Shown here: in pieces, positions 25,438-38,956 of the stretch | Layout: the number at the start of each line of letters is the position of its first letter | How positions within the stretch are numbered: the first letter of the stretch is position 1 | NCBI GenBank assembly: GCA_024305405.1 | Contig: JAKNDB010000109.1 | Span: 3,410,001 to 3,474,000, forward strand | Reading direction: 5' to 3' | DNA: 64,000 nt | DNA from: Dirofilaria immitis | Lineage: Eukaryota > Nematoda > Chromadorea > Rhabditida > Onchocercidae | Notes under the pieces: model-generated | Databases searched by the model: none | Seen by the model: the letters and a program-made list of their open reading frames with translations, nothing else | Told to the model about the DNA's origin: nothing | Position numbers and translations under genes: made by a program

Positions 25438-26675
25438 GGTTACCCACAAGTGGGATAAATATTTTTGCTTTTAGCATATATCAGTTTGATTCAATTATCT
25501 AATGTTCCTCTGTTGTACTTCGATCATCTTAATAATTCCCTACTGCACAATTTTAGTTGAAGTTCTTCATTTTCAAACATCAACTTTTTCATATATGTTA
25601 CTTCTTATCCATAGCATCATTTACTTGTTTCTTTTTTTTAATTTTCCTTTTTGAATAAAGTTATCAAATAATAAAGTATCATCATCACTCAAGTCTGTAT
25701 GTATATAATGGGATCGATATTGCCTTGTTTAACATAATTACAACATTTTATTGTATTATATAGCTGAACAATGTTTAAGAAATTGTTGCACCGAACATTT
25801 CTCTGTATTTCAAATAGACTAATAAAGCCATAAACTTATCTAGTGAAAAATTATCATACAGTTCATTTGGTAATTATCCAAAATCTCCAAATATTTTAAA
25901 AGAAAATTTATAACCGAAGATATGAAACAATAAAAACGAATATTGTTCCTTACTGGAAATGTTTCACACTTACTCTCCTTGATGTCTTGAAAAGATTATC
26001 AAAATGAACAGAAACCTTCAGCACGTCAAGTAATAGCAATATCAACCATCGAAAATGGCGGACCTTATAAAATAGACGACACTGCTGGCCCATTCTCATC
26101 TTATTTATGACTAGATGGTTGTTCCGGATAATCTTAGTAATCAAAAAGTAGTATGGCAAAATTTAATTTCCTACTCTTAAAGTTATGATTCAACTAAATT
26201 TACTGGGAAGATGAAAGTATAATACTCTTAGAATATTTTCAAAATAATTTTTGCAGAAAAGAACGTTTTCCTCGTCCTTGAAACAGATATTTTAAAAATT
26301 TTTTAAAATTTCAATGATGCTTCGTTTATTCGTATGTAACAGTATTATATAATTAACAGGTTTTTTATTCCGAAGAAATATTTTCATTCAAAATTCATTA
26401 AAAAAATTTCAGGAGAGTGAACGGAAAAGAAAATAAACAGAACTATACGTGATGAAGTAGTAGTATGAGCAGTATCCTTAAATAATACTATTAACAACAG
26501 GATGCTATAGTGTGAAGTATCAGCCACTTCGTAGAAGTTTCTAATAATTCTGCAGTTTACAACATTATTTATCATCTTAATATATATATGTATACACATA
26601 TATTCTCACACTTCTTAATGTTTAAATTATATTTCTTTGACAATTTTTTTCCTAGAAATCCTTGTTCCAAAAGAA

Positions 26676-26925
26676 AGAAATGAGACAAGAAATTATTCGA
26701 TTTTGTATAAGCTGTTTATCCGGAACTTTTTCTTTATGTGAATATATCCGTAATTGGTTTTAAAAAGCATTCAAGAAGTTTTAAAGCAAAAAGTTCAAGA
26801 AATTCAGATGTTTGCAGGATTGATTAATTGAATTGAACCCAAGATTGTAAAAATTGAATATCGCGTTCAAAAGCTATACATTTCAAAAATGATAAGACGT
26901 GAAACTCAGATCAACTGTTGAATTC
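26676..26925 (+). repeat. Inverted duplicate element, right copy
   Basis: This is the partner of 25168-25396 in opposite orientation, about 1.3 kb away. Similarity ends close to AAGAAATTATT on one side and near GATAAGA on the other. I see no target-site duplication that I can state with confidence. Confidence 0.75.
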
Positions 26926-28226
26926 ATTATTCTTATACACCTATATACCTATATGTGGAGAGAAAGGGATAGTAGCATAGTTTACAGCTTTCATATTTCC
27001 TTCGACGATTTCAACGAAATTTCGACTTGTTGGAATGTGTGCTCTGAGTTATAGTTCTACACCACGAAAAATTGTGAAGTAATAAGAAGCTTTATGATTT
27101 TAATGAAACTGTTAATGCAGAAATAATATCGCAATATTTAGACGCATTTTTGTTTCATTTGGCAACCATTATTTCATATTCAGCTTCATTTCACTGCCTT
27201 CTGTATTACTGAGAATTTGGTGGCTGCAGTTGTCTTATATATGCATTTCGTTGTTAGCTAAAATGACCATTGGACAGCAAAGCTTCCGTAAAAAGTGTGA
27301 AAAATTCCAAACGCTTTTTATGTTGAAAATGAGGTATATTCATGCCTCATATAAGGTATTGCAGAAAATTTCCTTATTTTTGTTCGAGCCCTATGATATA
27401 ATTTATGCCAAATGTAAACTCTAATAAAGTTCTCTTTTCGATATCTTTGAAACCTATTCCGTTGCAGTTACGTTAAGTCTTGGATCTTAGCATTGTTTTA
27501 TGTCGTGCTAAAACACTTTCTTGATTGAAAACTGCTGCTGACTTGAGAGATAATATAATTGTAAAAAACAGGAAATAAGATCTCCTCTCTTTTAAGGATA
27601 TAACCTGAATACTAAATAATTCTTCAATAATTCAAAAGAACAGGCATAAAATTGACTCGCAAGGAATAGCAGCGAAACCGAATGTTTTCGAAAATAAATC
27701 AAAATTCTTGATAATAAGTCCGAGTAAATAAAAGAAAAAATAAAAAAGTCAAGTAAATTCAAAATATTTAAAAAGATTTGCCAAGGATTTTGCATAAAGA
27801 AATGCAGGATTTGAAAAAGTTTGCGGTAAAAGAAACTTATGTACTGAACGGTTACGTCATGTTGCTTGAAACAAGTGCTGCATTGACAAAATATGTATAA
27901 TTGGTTGTCAATACTACACCATTTTTGTTCTCTTCATAAAGTTCCATTTGAAGGGCTCCTATCACCACACGGATTGTAAATTTTGCTGTATTATAATTCT
28001 ATAATCAATAGCAATAATTAGTCAATGAGGACAACCGAAAATAGATTTTTAAAAACCAATTATATATCTGTAAGCATAATATTATGTATCTGGAAGCATA
28101 ATAAACGTTATTATGGTTTGATTCTCTCACCAAATATTTTTCAGGAGTATGTGTATTTTTAATCATTAGTGGTGTAAATAAAAAAAAATAAATGAGACAA
28201 TGGATATGATAAATAAGCTTTATTTT

Positions 28227-29638
28227 TCAAATTTTTTCGTCCCAAAGCTGCTTCAGATACATATTACTAATAGGTAGTTCCAAAACAATCTTCATAATAA
28301 CTGCAAATCGGTCGATGCAGCGACGACTTGCCAACGATTTCAGTCCATCATGTACGGCAAGAACGCTCTTACTGTCTAAATTTTTAGTCAGCTTAAAAAT
28401 GATACCAAAAAAATCAGAGTCAATAAGTAATTTTATTCAAATACCGCCATGACCGTAGCAAAAATTGGTTCCGGCAGAAAAAAATGTTTTAAAATTCGAA
28501 AACCAGACAGAAAGAATTTTTCGTATTATTAAACTAACATAAATGCAACCGAGAATATTAACATTCATTACGTCTTGATAATCCTTGGATCAAATCTATG
28601 AAGTTACCGATTCGAAGTATTGCTACGTTACAAATTAAGATATCGATGCCAGCTAGAGAAATATTTTGCTTTTTCATGCAAATAAAACAAAAACTTTTTC
28701 CGTCTAATTTATGCATTTCACTTGTTGCAAATCTGTATTGATAAAAATCGTTTGCGATAAATTTAGTTATTTTCTCAAAACTTCACTACTCATAAGCTTT
28801 TAAAATCCAACTTAAAACTTCCTTTAAATTATTAGGCTAAGAAATTTTTCATAGATGAGTAATTTGCCTGAAATACAATACACACATGAATACTATATAC
28901 AACGAGTGAAAGAAGTTTTACCTAAGCGCTTCGTTTTATGGCATAGTTTATTTTTCAAAACTTAGCCCAAGTTACTACAGAGCTACGTTTTTTATTTTTA
29001 GCTTTTTGTTTTTTTTTCCAGGCTTAAAAACAAGTTAGACAACTTTATAAAAAAAGAATGCAAGTATACATCAGTTATTTCATTACTGAATGTCTGCTGT
29101 TCACACAGCTCTATTTCATTGGATAAATGTGGTTGTCTACCATTTTCAACAATTTCTGTTACAGTTCGGATTCCTTCTTCCTGTGAAATCAGATATTTTG
29201 TCATAGATGAAGCAATAAATTCGTCAGATAATATAGATAGGGTTCGTATATTTATGTAACAGATTTATCTAATTATATGACAAATGACATCTCATTAATT
29301 CACCGTCAAAATAATTTCAGCACAAAGTTCTTTGTTTATAGAATTCTCAATATGTGCTTCTTTCGTATGCATAACAAAGTAGCACTTTTCAATAATCCCT
29401 GCTGATTCTATTTTGTTCGTAAATTCCAGGAATTATTTCTGCTAAGACTTGTTTTGAATATAATTACGAATCGTGGGCCTTTTGAAATAAAATATGCAGA
29501 TTTAATGATTTCAATAAATTGTCGAATAAAACATCACCTGATTAATACCTAAAATCCAGACGATAGCATCCTCTTCTATGAAATTTTCTGCGCCAATCTC
29601 TTATCAGTTCCCTATGCACCACCAGTGATATCAATCAC
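28227..29638 (-). pseudogene. Decayed short-chain dehydrogenase/reductase (SDR)
   Basis: Four exon remnants in the right order recall the SDR family of NAD(P)-dependent oxidoreductases (retinol or steroid dehydrogenase type): 29638-29538, 29180-29070, 28652-28572 and 28375-28227. The first should carry the glycine-rich nucleotide-binding loop but reads VIDITGGA, stop, GTDKRLAQK, with a further frame break. The second gives TVTEIVENGRQPH. The third has DILICNVAILRIGNF, matching the family's DILVNNAG strand. The fourth ends DRFAVIMKIVLELPISNMY and LKQLWDEKI. I do not see the catalytic YxxxK segment. Unlike other genes here, the damage includes substitutions at core residues, which points to a true pseudogene. 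AATAAA follows the stop at once (28224-28219). Confidence 0.55.
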
Positions 29639-30524
29639 CTAAAGCGAAGTAAATAATTTCCATGACTCAGTTTTTTTCAGTCAGCAAAATACTGATATGT
29701 CTTAGCTTTTTCATATAGTTTAGAAATCGTGGTTTAATTCTATAGGAAATCAAATCAAGGCCAAAATGATATATCGCCATTATTAGTCGTTAATTGGTCA
29801 AGGCACACTCAGATCCAACTGGTCCATAATCCATAACTATGTGGATCCATCATTTAATAGCCCATTAGAATGCATTATTTACATTTCCGAGAACTCTGGA
29901 CCATATCTTCATTACGGCACTGAAGAAATGTCCGAATTTTTCATCCTTGGCAAATATACATCGATGAAATGGAAAAGGTGTTGTGGAAGTCTTTATTGCG
30001 GGGACAATCAATAAGCAACGAAAATTTTATTAGAAAAAAGGAAAAGAAAACAAGTCGCAAACTGGAGCAAAGGAAATGAAAACAAACAAGCTTAAATCTG
30101 TTGCTGTGGTTGTGTTTATATAGGGTGATAAAAGGGGCGTGATGAGAGAAAAATTTGGATTGGTAAGATTTGTAAATAGATAAAACAGATATTTTGAGAG
30201 GAACAAATGTGGGAAAGGAATTTGGGTGAATGATGAATAAGAAAATTTACATAAATATTTTGATTAGTGCAAAAACAGGAAATCGTTGACGGATTAGTGT
30301 GAGAAACAGGAATCGTTAATGAATTAATTATTTGTTACAAAAATGTATTTTTAGGAATAAATTTGAATTAATTTCCTCTCGGTTTCCCGACAAAAGGAAG
30401 CAAAGGGAATGTGAGTCATTCTCTTCCACCTGCACACCTGATACTTCGATGAATGAGAGAGGGATAGGTCGTGACGGAAGAAGGCGAGGGTAGCAAAACG
30501 GCACCTTAGCAGCGTTAGCAGTGT

Positions 30525-30598
<74 letters not shown>

Positions 30599-33406
30599 GA
30601 ATCTTACCGGGAGAGAAGAGCCGATGGATGATGGCTTCCTCCCCGCTAACATCGTTTGCTTCATCTTTCTCCTGATTTCACTTCATCTGGATGTGGACAT
30701 TAGAAACTGGACGATAGCTATTTTAGAATCCTTTCAGAAGGTGATGGATAGATGAAGTGAAAGCGAACGAGATATCTGTCATTTATGCAATTGCCGTAAC
30801 GAACTTCTGAATGATCTATAGGTTCTCTTTACTTCGTTTTCTATTCAACAGTGAACTAAAACGATGACATATTCGTCCGTTTTTAAAATCCTTCCAAATC
30901 AAGTCATTCCAGTAAATATTTGTCAAACAAAAATATGAAACATTTTGATTTGAAATAAAAATGAAATAAAATGAAGGAGTGGCCATTTGGCTAGCAGGAA
31001 GGCAGCGATCAAAATATAGAGAAAAACGTCGTTTGATGAAAATCGTCTATCTCTGAGATCATTAATATATATTTGATGATTTTCTGTATCTTCCATAATT
31101 AAGGCGTGGATATAAAAATAAGATTCGTTGAAGATTACTTCATCATCGAGCCATCTACAATTCAGTCTAATCGCTGACTGATTCTGCATGACAGTTCTTC
31201 AATCATTTTATAAGTTTGAAATGAAAAAGATGTGCTCGAAATAATGTACATAAAATAAATTGTAGTGCTAATCTCAAACCGATCAGTATTCGTTTTGTAC
31301 AAGTCATGTTGTCTGGAAAAATCTATGACCTTGCGCGGGTTTTTTTGCAGGAAACTATCATTTCCAGACTTGAAAATTATGCAATGAGGATTTTTAAACA
31401 ACAATGCAATATTTTGTTCTATATCTGTAGCTTAAAACATAAATTGAAATCATCTCCGGTCTTCATTCCTACTCAATACACTGCTTTCCTTACAAGTTTA
31501 AATTTTGCACAAGATTCAAATAGCATGCACTCCATGAAATTATTTTTTACCATCAATTTGAATGTTGATATTTGAAAATACTGTTGAAAAAAGCACACGC
31601 TTATATTATAAAAAAGCTGGACATAATCCAGGAGAAATTCAAAGCAGGTAACATCTAGCGATTCAGCTTTTAAAGCATCAATAATTTTGAAATCTGCTAA
31701 GATATGTTCTTAAAATCTTTGATTTATGAAATCCATATGGTCAGTTACACTCATATAGCCAAAAATAAGGATAACCAACATTCAAATCACTATTGTCATT
31801 TTAGTTAACATCAAAATTGCCACTATTGTGTTTTGAAACTATGTTTATTCATTCATCTACTCATACGATGAATTTAATCTAAAATCTTTAATAAATGAAA
31901 TTCAGATTTACTCCAATCCCACACTTTTACTAAGCAGTATTTTTAAGAATTGAGCAAATTTTTGTTGACTGCATGCTTGAAGGAAAAAGCTTGTAACTGA
32001 ATTTATTTAACCTTTACCGACTTGCACCGATTAATTCGCTTTCTCAAGCACGTTTTTATTCAAGTTTAGGAGAATCAAAATAAGATTCTGTTTAAATATG
32101 CTGGAATATTTTCAATAATTTCGAACCAGTTGAAAATTTCAAATTTAAATTAATATAATTTTTAATAAACGGATAACAAGTGGCAAAAGTATGAGAAAAG
32201 AATCCCAGTTAACTGAAACATTTATAAAAAGGTCCATGTGTAGTGCATTCGAAATAACTATCAGTCAGAAGCACATTAAAATCATGCAGTATCGAGTGAC
32301 GCGTTGCATCCTCGTCTTGCTAATATAAGTAAATCGAATGGTTAAGGCTAAGACATTCCATCCCAAAAACTTTAATTTAACGGATTCACTCGCCTTGAAA
32401 ATCTAATACACTTTTGCCTTACGGTTCGAGTGTTTAACCTTGTCCGTTATCAGATATCGAATCATTTCATTGATCAGACTACCGATATTACTACATAACA
32501 ATTGCTTCACTGATAATGATTTAAGTTTAAGCGCAAATAACCCCGCATATTTACTGACCTGTTTCGACTCATTACACTTAGCATCTATATTCATATCCCC
32601 TATTATTTGCAAATAATGATACTTTCATCAACATTTAAAAGGACGGTTGTTTCAGATAATATGAAGACTTTTTTAAAGTTCGAAATTTCAGCCCCAAACC
32701 TTAATTACGATGGATGCTGCAAAATGTCTTCTTTAAAGAACTATTTGATCATGTGAAAACTTAAATCACCTTTCCAAAAAGAATTTAAATGCAGAGCAAA
32801 GCAAAGATACTGAAATACAAAAACTTCTAAATTTCGGAAAAGAAGAAAGTCATCCAGAACAATGATTAGGACTATGGAATTGTTAAATAAAAGGTTGAAT
32901 TATCGTCATTTATTTTCAATTCTCTTCAAATATAAATTTCCGATGCTACCATATCTTGACAAAGGTTTGCAATTCGTCTTTAATTTAGAGCTCTAAAATT
33001 GCCCGCAAAAAAACAAAAGTTCGACTAAGAAAAGATCAAGCCTCTTTACTGCTCATTTCCCATAAAATGTCTCTCAAAAGCGATTTCTATGTTGTAAAAG
33101 ATCAATACACAAGAACTTTTATAATAGACACGACGCGGCAACACAAGAAGTCAAACTTTCGACTGGCTGATTTCTTTCTTAAATTTCGTAATCCACAGTT
33201 CGTTTAGATACAGTTCTCGGTCTTACCATTGAGACACAAATTCTATTGTCTCGTAGCATCATTATTCAATTACTTCGTCAATCTCCTTATACCCAGCAGT
33301 GAATCGCTGGTCGATGTCCCAAGTAATCACGGAATTTTAACAGTGACCTAATCTAATCAACATTATATCACTTCTCTGCTTTTTTCTTGCTACTCCCTTT
33401 CATCCT
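29639..33406. other. Intergenic stretch with a CAG microsatellite
   Basis: I see no supported gene. A GC-richer segment around 30400-30760 surrounds the (CAG)24 tract. Open frames at 30923-31575 on both strands are AT-driven and lack splice support. Confidence 0.4.
30525..30596 (+). repeat. (CAG)24 trinucleotide repeat
   Basis: The tract is 24 uninterrupted CAG units, preceded by degenerate AGC units (from about 30508). The glutamine frame is closed just upstream by TAG codons and the serine frame by TGA at about 30470. No exon is recognised around it, so it is probably non-coding or in a UTR. Confidence 0.9.
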
Positions 33407-33663
33407 TCATCTTTGGCCTGACTGATTTTGTCTTTTCTTTGTTGAAGTCGCTGAACGGCTGCATCCTGCATCATTAGTCCGTAAATTACCACAGATAATT
33501 TTATATAAATAAGAAGCAATAAAATACAAGCACTGGTAATACATTGACATCAAGTAACCCATCAAAACTATTTCGTCAAATTATCATCGCACTTACCTCT
33601 CCTAGACGAAACGAAATATAACAGTTTTTGTTGCTCTGGTCTCTTTTCGATGTAACGAGTACA
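33407..33663 (-). CDS. Possible last two exons of an unrecognised gene
   Basis: The block 33663-33597 has a strong acceptor (CTGTTTTTTTATAG) and donor (GAGAG|GTAAGT) and encodes CTRYIEKRPEQQKLLYFV and SSRR. Its phase matches 33465-33407 after TGATGCAG, which encodes a basic tail (GCSRSATSTKKRQNQSGQR) and a TGA stop. No upstream exon could be placed with confidence, although basic sequence near 33750 (PKISERGKRKRQ) may belong. No family is recognised. Confidence 0.35.
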
Positions 33664-34195
33664 CTATAAAAAAACAGTAGGGGAAACGATAACTTAAAGT
33701 TCACTGTCTTTTTCTTTTGCCACGTTCAGATATTTTAGGTTGCGAGTTAGCAGAGATGAAAATTCAGAATAAAAATATTTAAAATTCTTTGTTTAAAATC
33801 GATCAATTTCTTTTTTACTAATTTCTCGGTTAATCAGTTTATTACAATGGAACTATGCGATGAGTTCTTCAAATAGTGCTTTGCATTATAATATATTTGT
33901 GGGACTATTTTGGCTACACTACTTAAAAAGTCGATTAAAAATGTAATTAGCATATCCGGTGAAGAATTGCTTCTTTCAAAAAGTGCTCTTTTTAGAGCAA
34001 GATGGAATAAGATATCGACTTAAAAACTACTGAAGCACACAACAAGCCAGCAAAACTTGTTTTCTTGTAAAGAAAATCGAGTTCTTTGTAGCTCATGATT
34101 GTGAACAGAACGTCTAGCGTAATAATTATAATTTTGAAAACTATATTAGTAAGTCTTTGCAAATTAATTCTTGGAAAACTGTATGTGTTTCCAGC

Positions 34196-34303
34196 ATGGT
34201 GGAACAAAAGGTGAACGGCAGTTATAGAGGAAGAATGAAGCAGGTCAAGTTGAAACTGCGTAAGTTTAGTTATAATTTCGAGCACGGCACGACGCAGCGG
34301 TAA
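34196..34303 (+). CDS. Small basic ORF of 35 residues
   Basis: The ATG follows a TTTCCAG acceptor by one base, an ideal trans-splice arrangement. The frame is highly basic (begins MVEQKVNGSYRGRMKQVKLK) and ends in TAA, followed at once by TAA, TAG and TAA in frame. A GTAAGT within the frame at 34260-34265 could instead make it a first exon of a longer gene that I could not follow. There is no signal peptide or known motif. Confidence 0.35.
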   Translation: MVEQKVNGSYRGRMKQVKLKLRKFSYNFEHGTTQR

Positions 34304-36276
34304 TAATAGTAATGGAACGAAAAAGAACGACAGTTACAAATGGAAGGGCGACAGCGTATTGAGTATTAAACAAACACTTTGATATTATGTACTGTTCATC
34401 TAATTCCTGCCGTTGTATAAGCGCGATATTCTGCACAATATCTTATAAACTCAATAAAGAATATTATTGACATAGAGGTGTCACAAGCAACAAAAAGAAC
34501 CAATCAACAGACTACAAACAAGAGCGTCCTTCCCCGGAATCACAAGAATTTGCCTAATGAATACAGTGCGCATGAACAAAGTGTTCATATATCAATTGCA
34601 CTGAGCCATATTTTTCCTGTGAATTCTTCGTTTTTATGATTGACTACAAACTGATTTGTTTGAAATAAAATAGTTGCAAAATGTACACTTAGTTTCGATT
34701 GAAGATTCAAAACAGCACTGATATGCTAGCTAATCGATGTGTGCTTCGAATCGAGAACTGATATTTCATTAATCAAACTAATTCAAGGAAACTACCCAAC
34801 TGCAATAGCAAGTTTCATGCAGTAACTTTTATGTCGATGCCTTATCTACCACTGCGAGAAAAAAATGAAATGCACATAAAAGATCGAAGTAAAAATGAGA
34901 CTGAGCATCTGTTTATTAAAATGTCCAATCTTGATTTTTTCACTTTTCACCGTTTCCTTTTTTGAGATATAACACTGATAAAATTAGAAAAAAAAAAAAA
35001 AAAAACTAAGAAAAAAAGTTTTCAAAACAAAACGTTGTAAAATTCAGCAAATACAAACATATTTGTATTTCGGAAAAATTGAAGCCCTAATAACAATTAA
35101 AGCAACTTAAATGTTTTGATCTCAATCCGAAAATTAAAAAACGAGGAAGCAGCTTCTATAGTGAATAAACGATAACGTAAAAATACAATTTGACGAAACA
35201 GCTTGTGAAAAATAGGAAATGTGGCAGTTAGCAACTCTTGAAAAATGCAAAGCATATTTTTTGCAAAAGCCACTGAAAAATTTTACAGGCTTCTAGGAAA
35301 AATATTGGTTCTGAATATGTTTGGTATTAAAAACCTGAATCTTTTTCGAATTTATTTCATAAAAGCATTTTTTTGAATGAAATTTTTATATGAAATCCCA
35401 CTATCTCAAATCAGCAAAATTCAAACATGGAATAGAGAAAATTTTTTTGAGTTTCAATTTTTTGATTTACAAAAATGTTCCTAAAATATTGATCCCTTTA
35501 TCGATTATTCCCCTCATAACTGCAAATCCGAGGAAAAAAATCTCAATATTTAATGAAGATTAAACTAAATAAAAGTGAAGACAAGCTATATTCTAGATCA
35601 ATTTATAAATCAACAACACTGCTAAAAGAAAGAAATAATTAGTAAATAAAAAAAACGTATCTTAAATACTGTTCCGAAAATACATTTGAAGGAAAAAAGT
35701 CTAATAAATCTCAAAGCACTATTTTCTACATACTACATACTTATCGAAATAAATCGTAGAGCATTCCGTTCTAAATCTCAGGGCAGAGTTTCAAAAGCAC
35801 ATCAGACAAATGATAGGGTATCCTAGAAAAACTCATGTAACAAGGAAATTGTTGTTTTGGAATTTTGGGAACAGGAAACCAAAATTCAACTTAGGAGACG
35901 ATAAAATAGAGAAAATGAGAGAAGGTAGATGGAACAGGGACTAGGTGAGAATCAAGACCTAAATGAACAATAAAATAGAGAGTTAACTTCTTTTTCTCAA
36001 CAGCACTTTAATATTTTCTGTCAAAGAATATTATTCTGTTGGTGTCAGCAAAAATATGTGACAAAAGATAAATCACATGAAATCCTAACCTCTTGACTAA
36101 TGAGATTAAATCTAAAAAGACAAAGATATTTCAACATAATAAAACAAAAAGCTAATACAGATAAAAATTTCAGCAAATTACTAATTGAATATCACTATTA
36201 ATAACAGTAATTGAGTCAATCTCAAAATTTACAAACTATGGTATCGTTTACGTAGGAAGGTAAGCAGTAGAATACT
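34304..36276. other. Intergenic AT-rich stretch with a poly-A run
   Basis: I see no gene. It holds an 18-base A run at 34988-35005 followed by further A-rich sequence, and the 3' flank of the GSKIP-domain gene. Confidence 0.45.
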
Positions 36277-38945
36277 TCACCTCTTACCACTTTCGTCCAC
36301 AATAAATACAAGACCTTCGTCTGACAAATCGTCATTTTCTCCATTATTTTCTTTTGTTTTTTCGAATTCATTGAAGCCCCGTTTCTCTGTTTGTCAAGTG
36401 TTTCTACATCCACATCTTCTATTTTTCCTGTAGAAAAAACAAACATGAAAAAATTTCTGATCCAGAATCGAAATCCATAAAAACGATTATAATTCAAAAT
36501 TTGGTATAAAAATGTGGTGTGAGTGGTTTTTAACAAAATACTAAATAACTCATAAAATTTGACTTGCATAAACTTGTCAATCGCAAAAATAAAATAAATT
36601 TCTATCGGATTTTATTAGGATGAATGTTCTCGCCTTTAAATGTGCAAACAAATTCCATTTTTATAAAAACAAACCTGAGCTTTCCTCCAGATATGAAGCT
36701 GAGTTAGCTTTTCGGTCAAACATTTGGTAAAATACTGTGAATGTGCTGGTGAAATCTCTTCAAGAAGCTGCCTAGCATTATCATAATATTTTGCATGTAA
36801 CTCAACCTGAAAAAGGAAAATGAATCTCACTATCTCCTAGATATTTAATTTAATATTTAGTAGCATATCTATCAGACCTCTTGACAGATTCCCACATAAA
36901 AATTCAAAAAAATTCAAGAGACAAAAGGCAAGGAAACTTTCTCAAAACAAACAGTTCAAGCCAAACAGTTTAATAAAACAATGAACTACCGAATACCCGT
37001 TTATAATCTCCATTCATACTATCACACTGCAGCGATGCAATCCGCCATCCCTTCATTGTTAATTCCAACGTATAAGGATGACCTGCTCACAGTTTAATAA
37101 TGAGTTTGGAAATAAAAAGTAATGGAATTTTAGCCTTCAGACTAATAACAATTTAGTAAATGGTATTGAAAACTAACTGTTCAGTGCATGAGTAAAATAA
37201 ATATAAATTAACAAAAGCGTTTTATAAATTATCCTTCTACCAGTTTTTATCCGCCTATGCCAACAAAAAGAAAAAAATTCCATGAAATCTTAAACTACAG
37301 AATTCCTTACCCAAAAGAAGCCAATATCATTGAAGCAGGAAACCAATAAGCAAAGAAAAATTTCTACTGTGTAAAAGACTCTCAGAACTACGAAAATTTT
37401 TGAAGGAGTGCTAACCTTCAACAGTTTTTATATTCACGAAAATCAAATCCGCTGTTCGCGGCAAGATTTCTGAGACAGCAATTGAACGTACTTCATTCGA
37501 AAGCTCATGCACAGCAGCTATAGCTTCTAATTCTAAAGGGCCACCAACACTTTGCTCATTTAATGTATCAGCAGCTTCAGCATGACGTTTTCGATTGGCA
37601 CGACCTATTTCAACGAGAGAAAGTGGTGTCCTGAAAAAGAGCAAGTGCATATTTAAAAAATCAGTATAGTTACATGAAAAAAATAGTTTCCGGATTTGTT
37701 TTGAATTTTCTAGAAACTTAACAAATATTAATCCGATAAAAGTATTCAATAACAGAAGTACAGATAATCACTTAAGCAGAATATAACATACCGTTTCGTC
37801 AAACAACTTCGGCGATATATATAAAATAATAGTTTTATGCATTTGGTATTTAGATCTTGAAGCACAATCAGTGGATAAAATAGATCTAGGATTGCATTTA
37901 AGAGTTAATCCGAACACATTCCAATACCGAATAATTTTTCTAGTACTAAGAACAAGTCGAAAACAAGATCATTAAAAAGCGAACTTACGAGGATTAATTC
38001 ACAATTCATACCCGAAAGTGTTGTGGACAGCAGAAAAATGGTCGGATACTAATGCTGGAGTCAAACTTGGTGGATACATAAATGCTTCATGAAATCCATC
38101 TGGCACTGGGCTGTGAGCACGACTATGTACTCGGCTGCTTTGATAACTTCGATAAATTTGTACAGCGCTCTGCCAACGAGCAGAACTAAAAATGTGAGTG
38201 ATTAGAATTATGGAGAAACATATGTTTTAGATGTATAGTACTCTATACAACTTCAAATATTCATATTCCGCTTTCTACAAGTATCACCGTTATAAAACAA
38301 ACCATCTTCATGTATTTGCTTAAAGAATAAATATACAGTTGCATCTTAAAATATGCAAGAAAGTACATGTTTTAAAATAGAGTTCTACAGGAAATTTTTA
38401 TAACGTCAATAAACTTCAGGTTCGACGAAAATTATACCTCATAGAAGAAACATCATACAAGAATCCGTCATGCTCATGGTGACTGGATTAATCTTAATGT
38501 TAAGCATTAAAAAAATGATGAAAAACTCTCCCATCAAATTGCTCGAGATTACCGGAGAAAAATCAATTTCATTTCAGCCACATATAAATTGAGACGAGTG
38601 GCTAATCATAGGAAAGGGACTCGGGAAAAAAATGGATTAATGAGAATGGATGTTGACGATAACTTAAAAGAAGCTATCGACCATTTTTAACGTTACATAT
38701 TTCTAAAAATGAAAAATAACTCGGAAATTAATTCATTTCAACTCTCAAGTGTTTGGATGGATTTTTGTTGGATATCATGAAGAAATCTTACTTCTGTTGT
38801 CGATAAAGTGGCGAAACTCAAGGGAATCAGCCAAGCAGTTGGCGGTGGGTGTACCTATAGGATGGACCCCATGAAATGATAAGGCTGATGACACAGCTTT
38901 ACAACTTGGCGATGATGGAGGAGTGAATGGCGGCGAATGAACCAT
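36277..38945 (-). CDS. gskip: GSKIP-domain protein (GSK3-interacting protein homologue)
   Basis: GSKIP-type proteins bind and restrain glycogen synthase kinase 3. Exons: 38945-38792, 38185-38012, 37630-37416, 37082-36997, 36806-36675 and 36427-36277. The conserved domain runs through exons 3-5: LELEAIAAVHELSNEVRSI, TADLIFVNIKTVEGHPYTLE, LTMKGWRIASLQCDS, then ISPAHSQYFTKCLTEKL, matching the YINVET...L...SP.Y...F pattern of GSKIP. The first two exons add a Pro/Ser-rich N-terminus of about 110 residues absent from the small vertebrate protein. The last exon gives an acidic tail (NGENDDLSDEGLVFIVDE). Three single-base additions (38814-38816, 36422-36426 and 36357-36362) restore phase and give 915 nt (304 aa). 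An acceptor (TTATAG) 12 bp before the ATG suggests trans-splicing. Confidence 0.8.
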
Positions 38946-38956
38946 CACTTTTTGCC

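Larger units (their letters stand above)
23435..28226. other. Intergenic stretch with a duplicated inverted element
   Basis: It is mostly AT-rich without supported genes. It holds the two copies of a 230-bp inverted repeat and a 13-bp hairpin, listed separately. One isolated minus-strand exon-like block lies at 24727-24651. Downstream of it, around 24500-24350 (-), two overlapping frames look coding-like, which may mark an unrecognised gene. Confidence 0.4.

Noticed and set aside
30525..30596. CAG tract as a polyglutamine-coding exon
   Set aside because: TAG codons lie in the glutamine frame just upstream and no acceptor or start codon supports an exon.
36222..36569. Longer open frame over the last GSKIP exon (115 codons)
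   Set aside because: It reads into the intron and follows the frame produced by two short A runs. The corrected frame ends earlier in a sensible acidic tail and keeps phase with exon 5.
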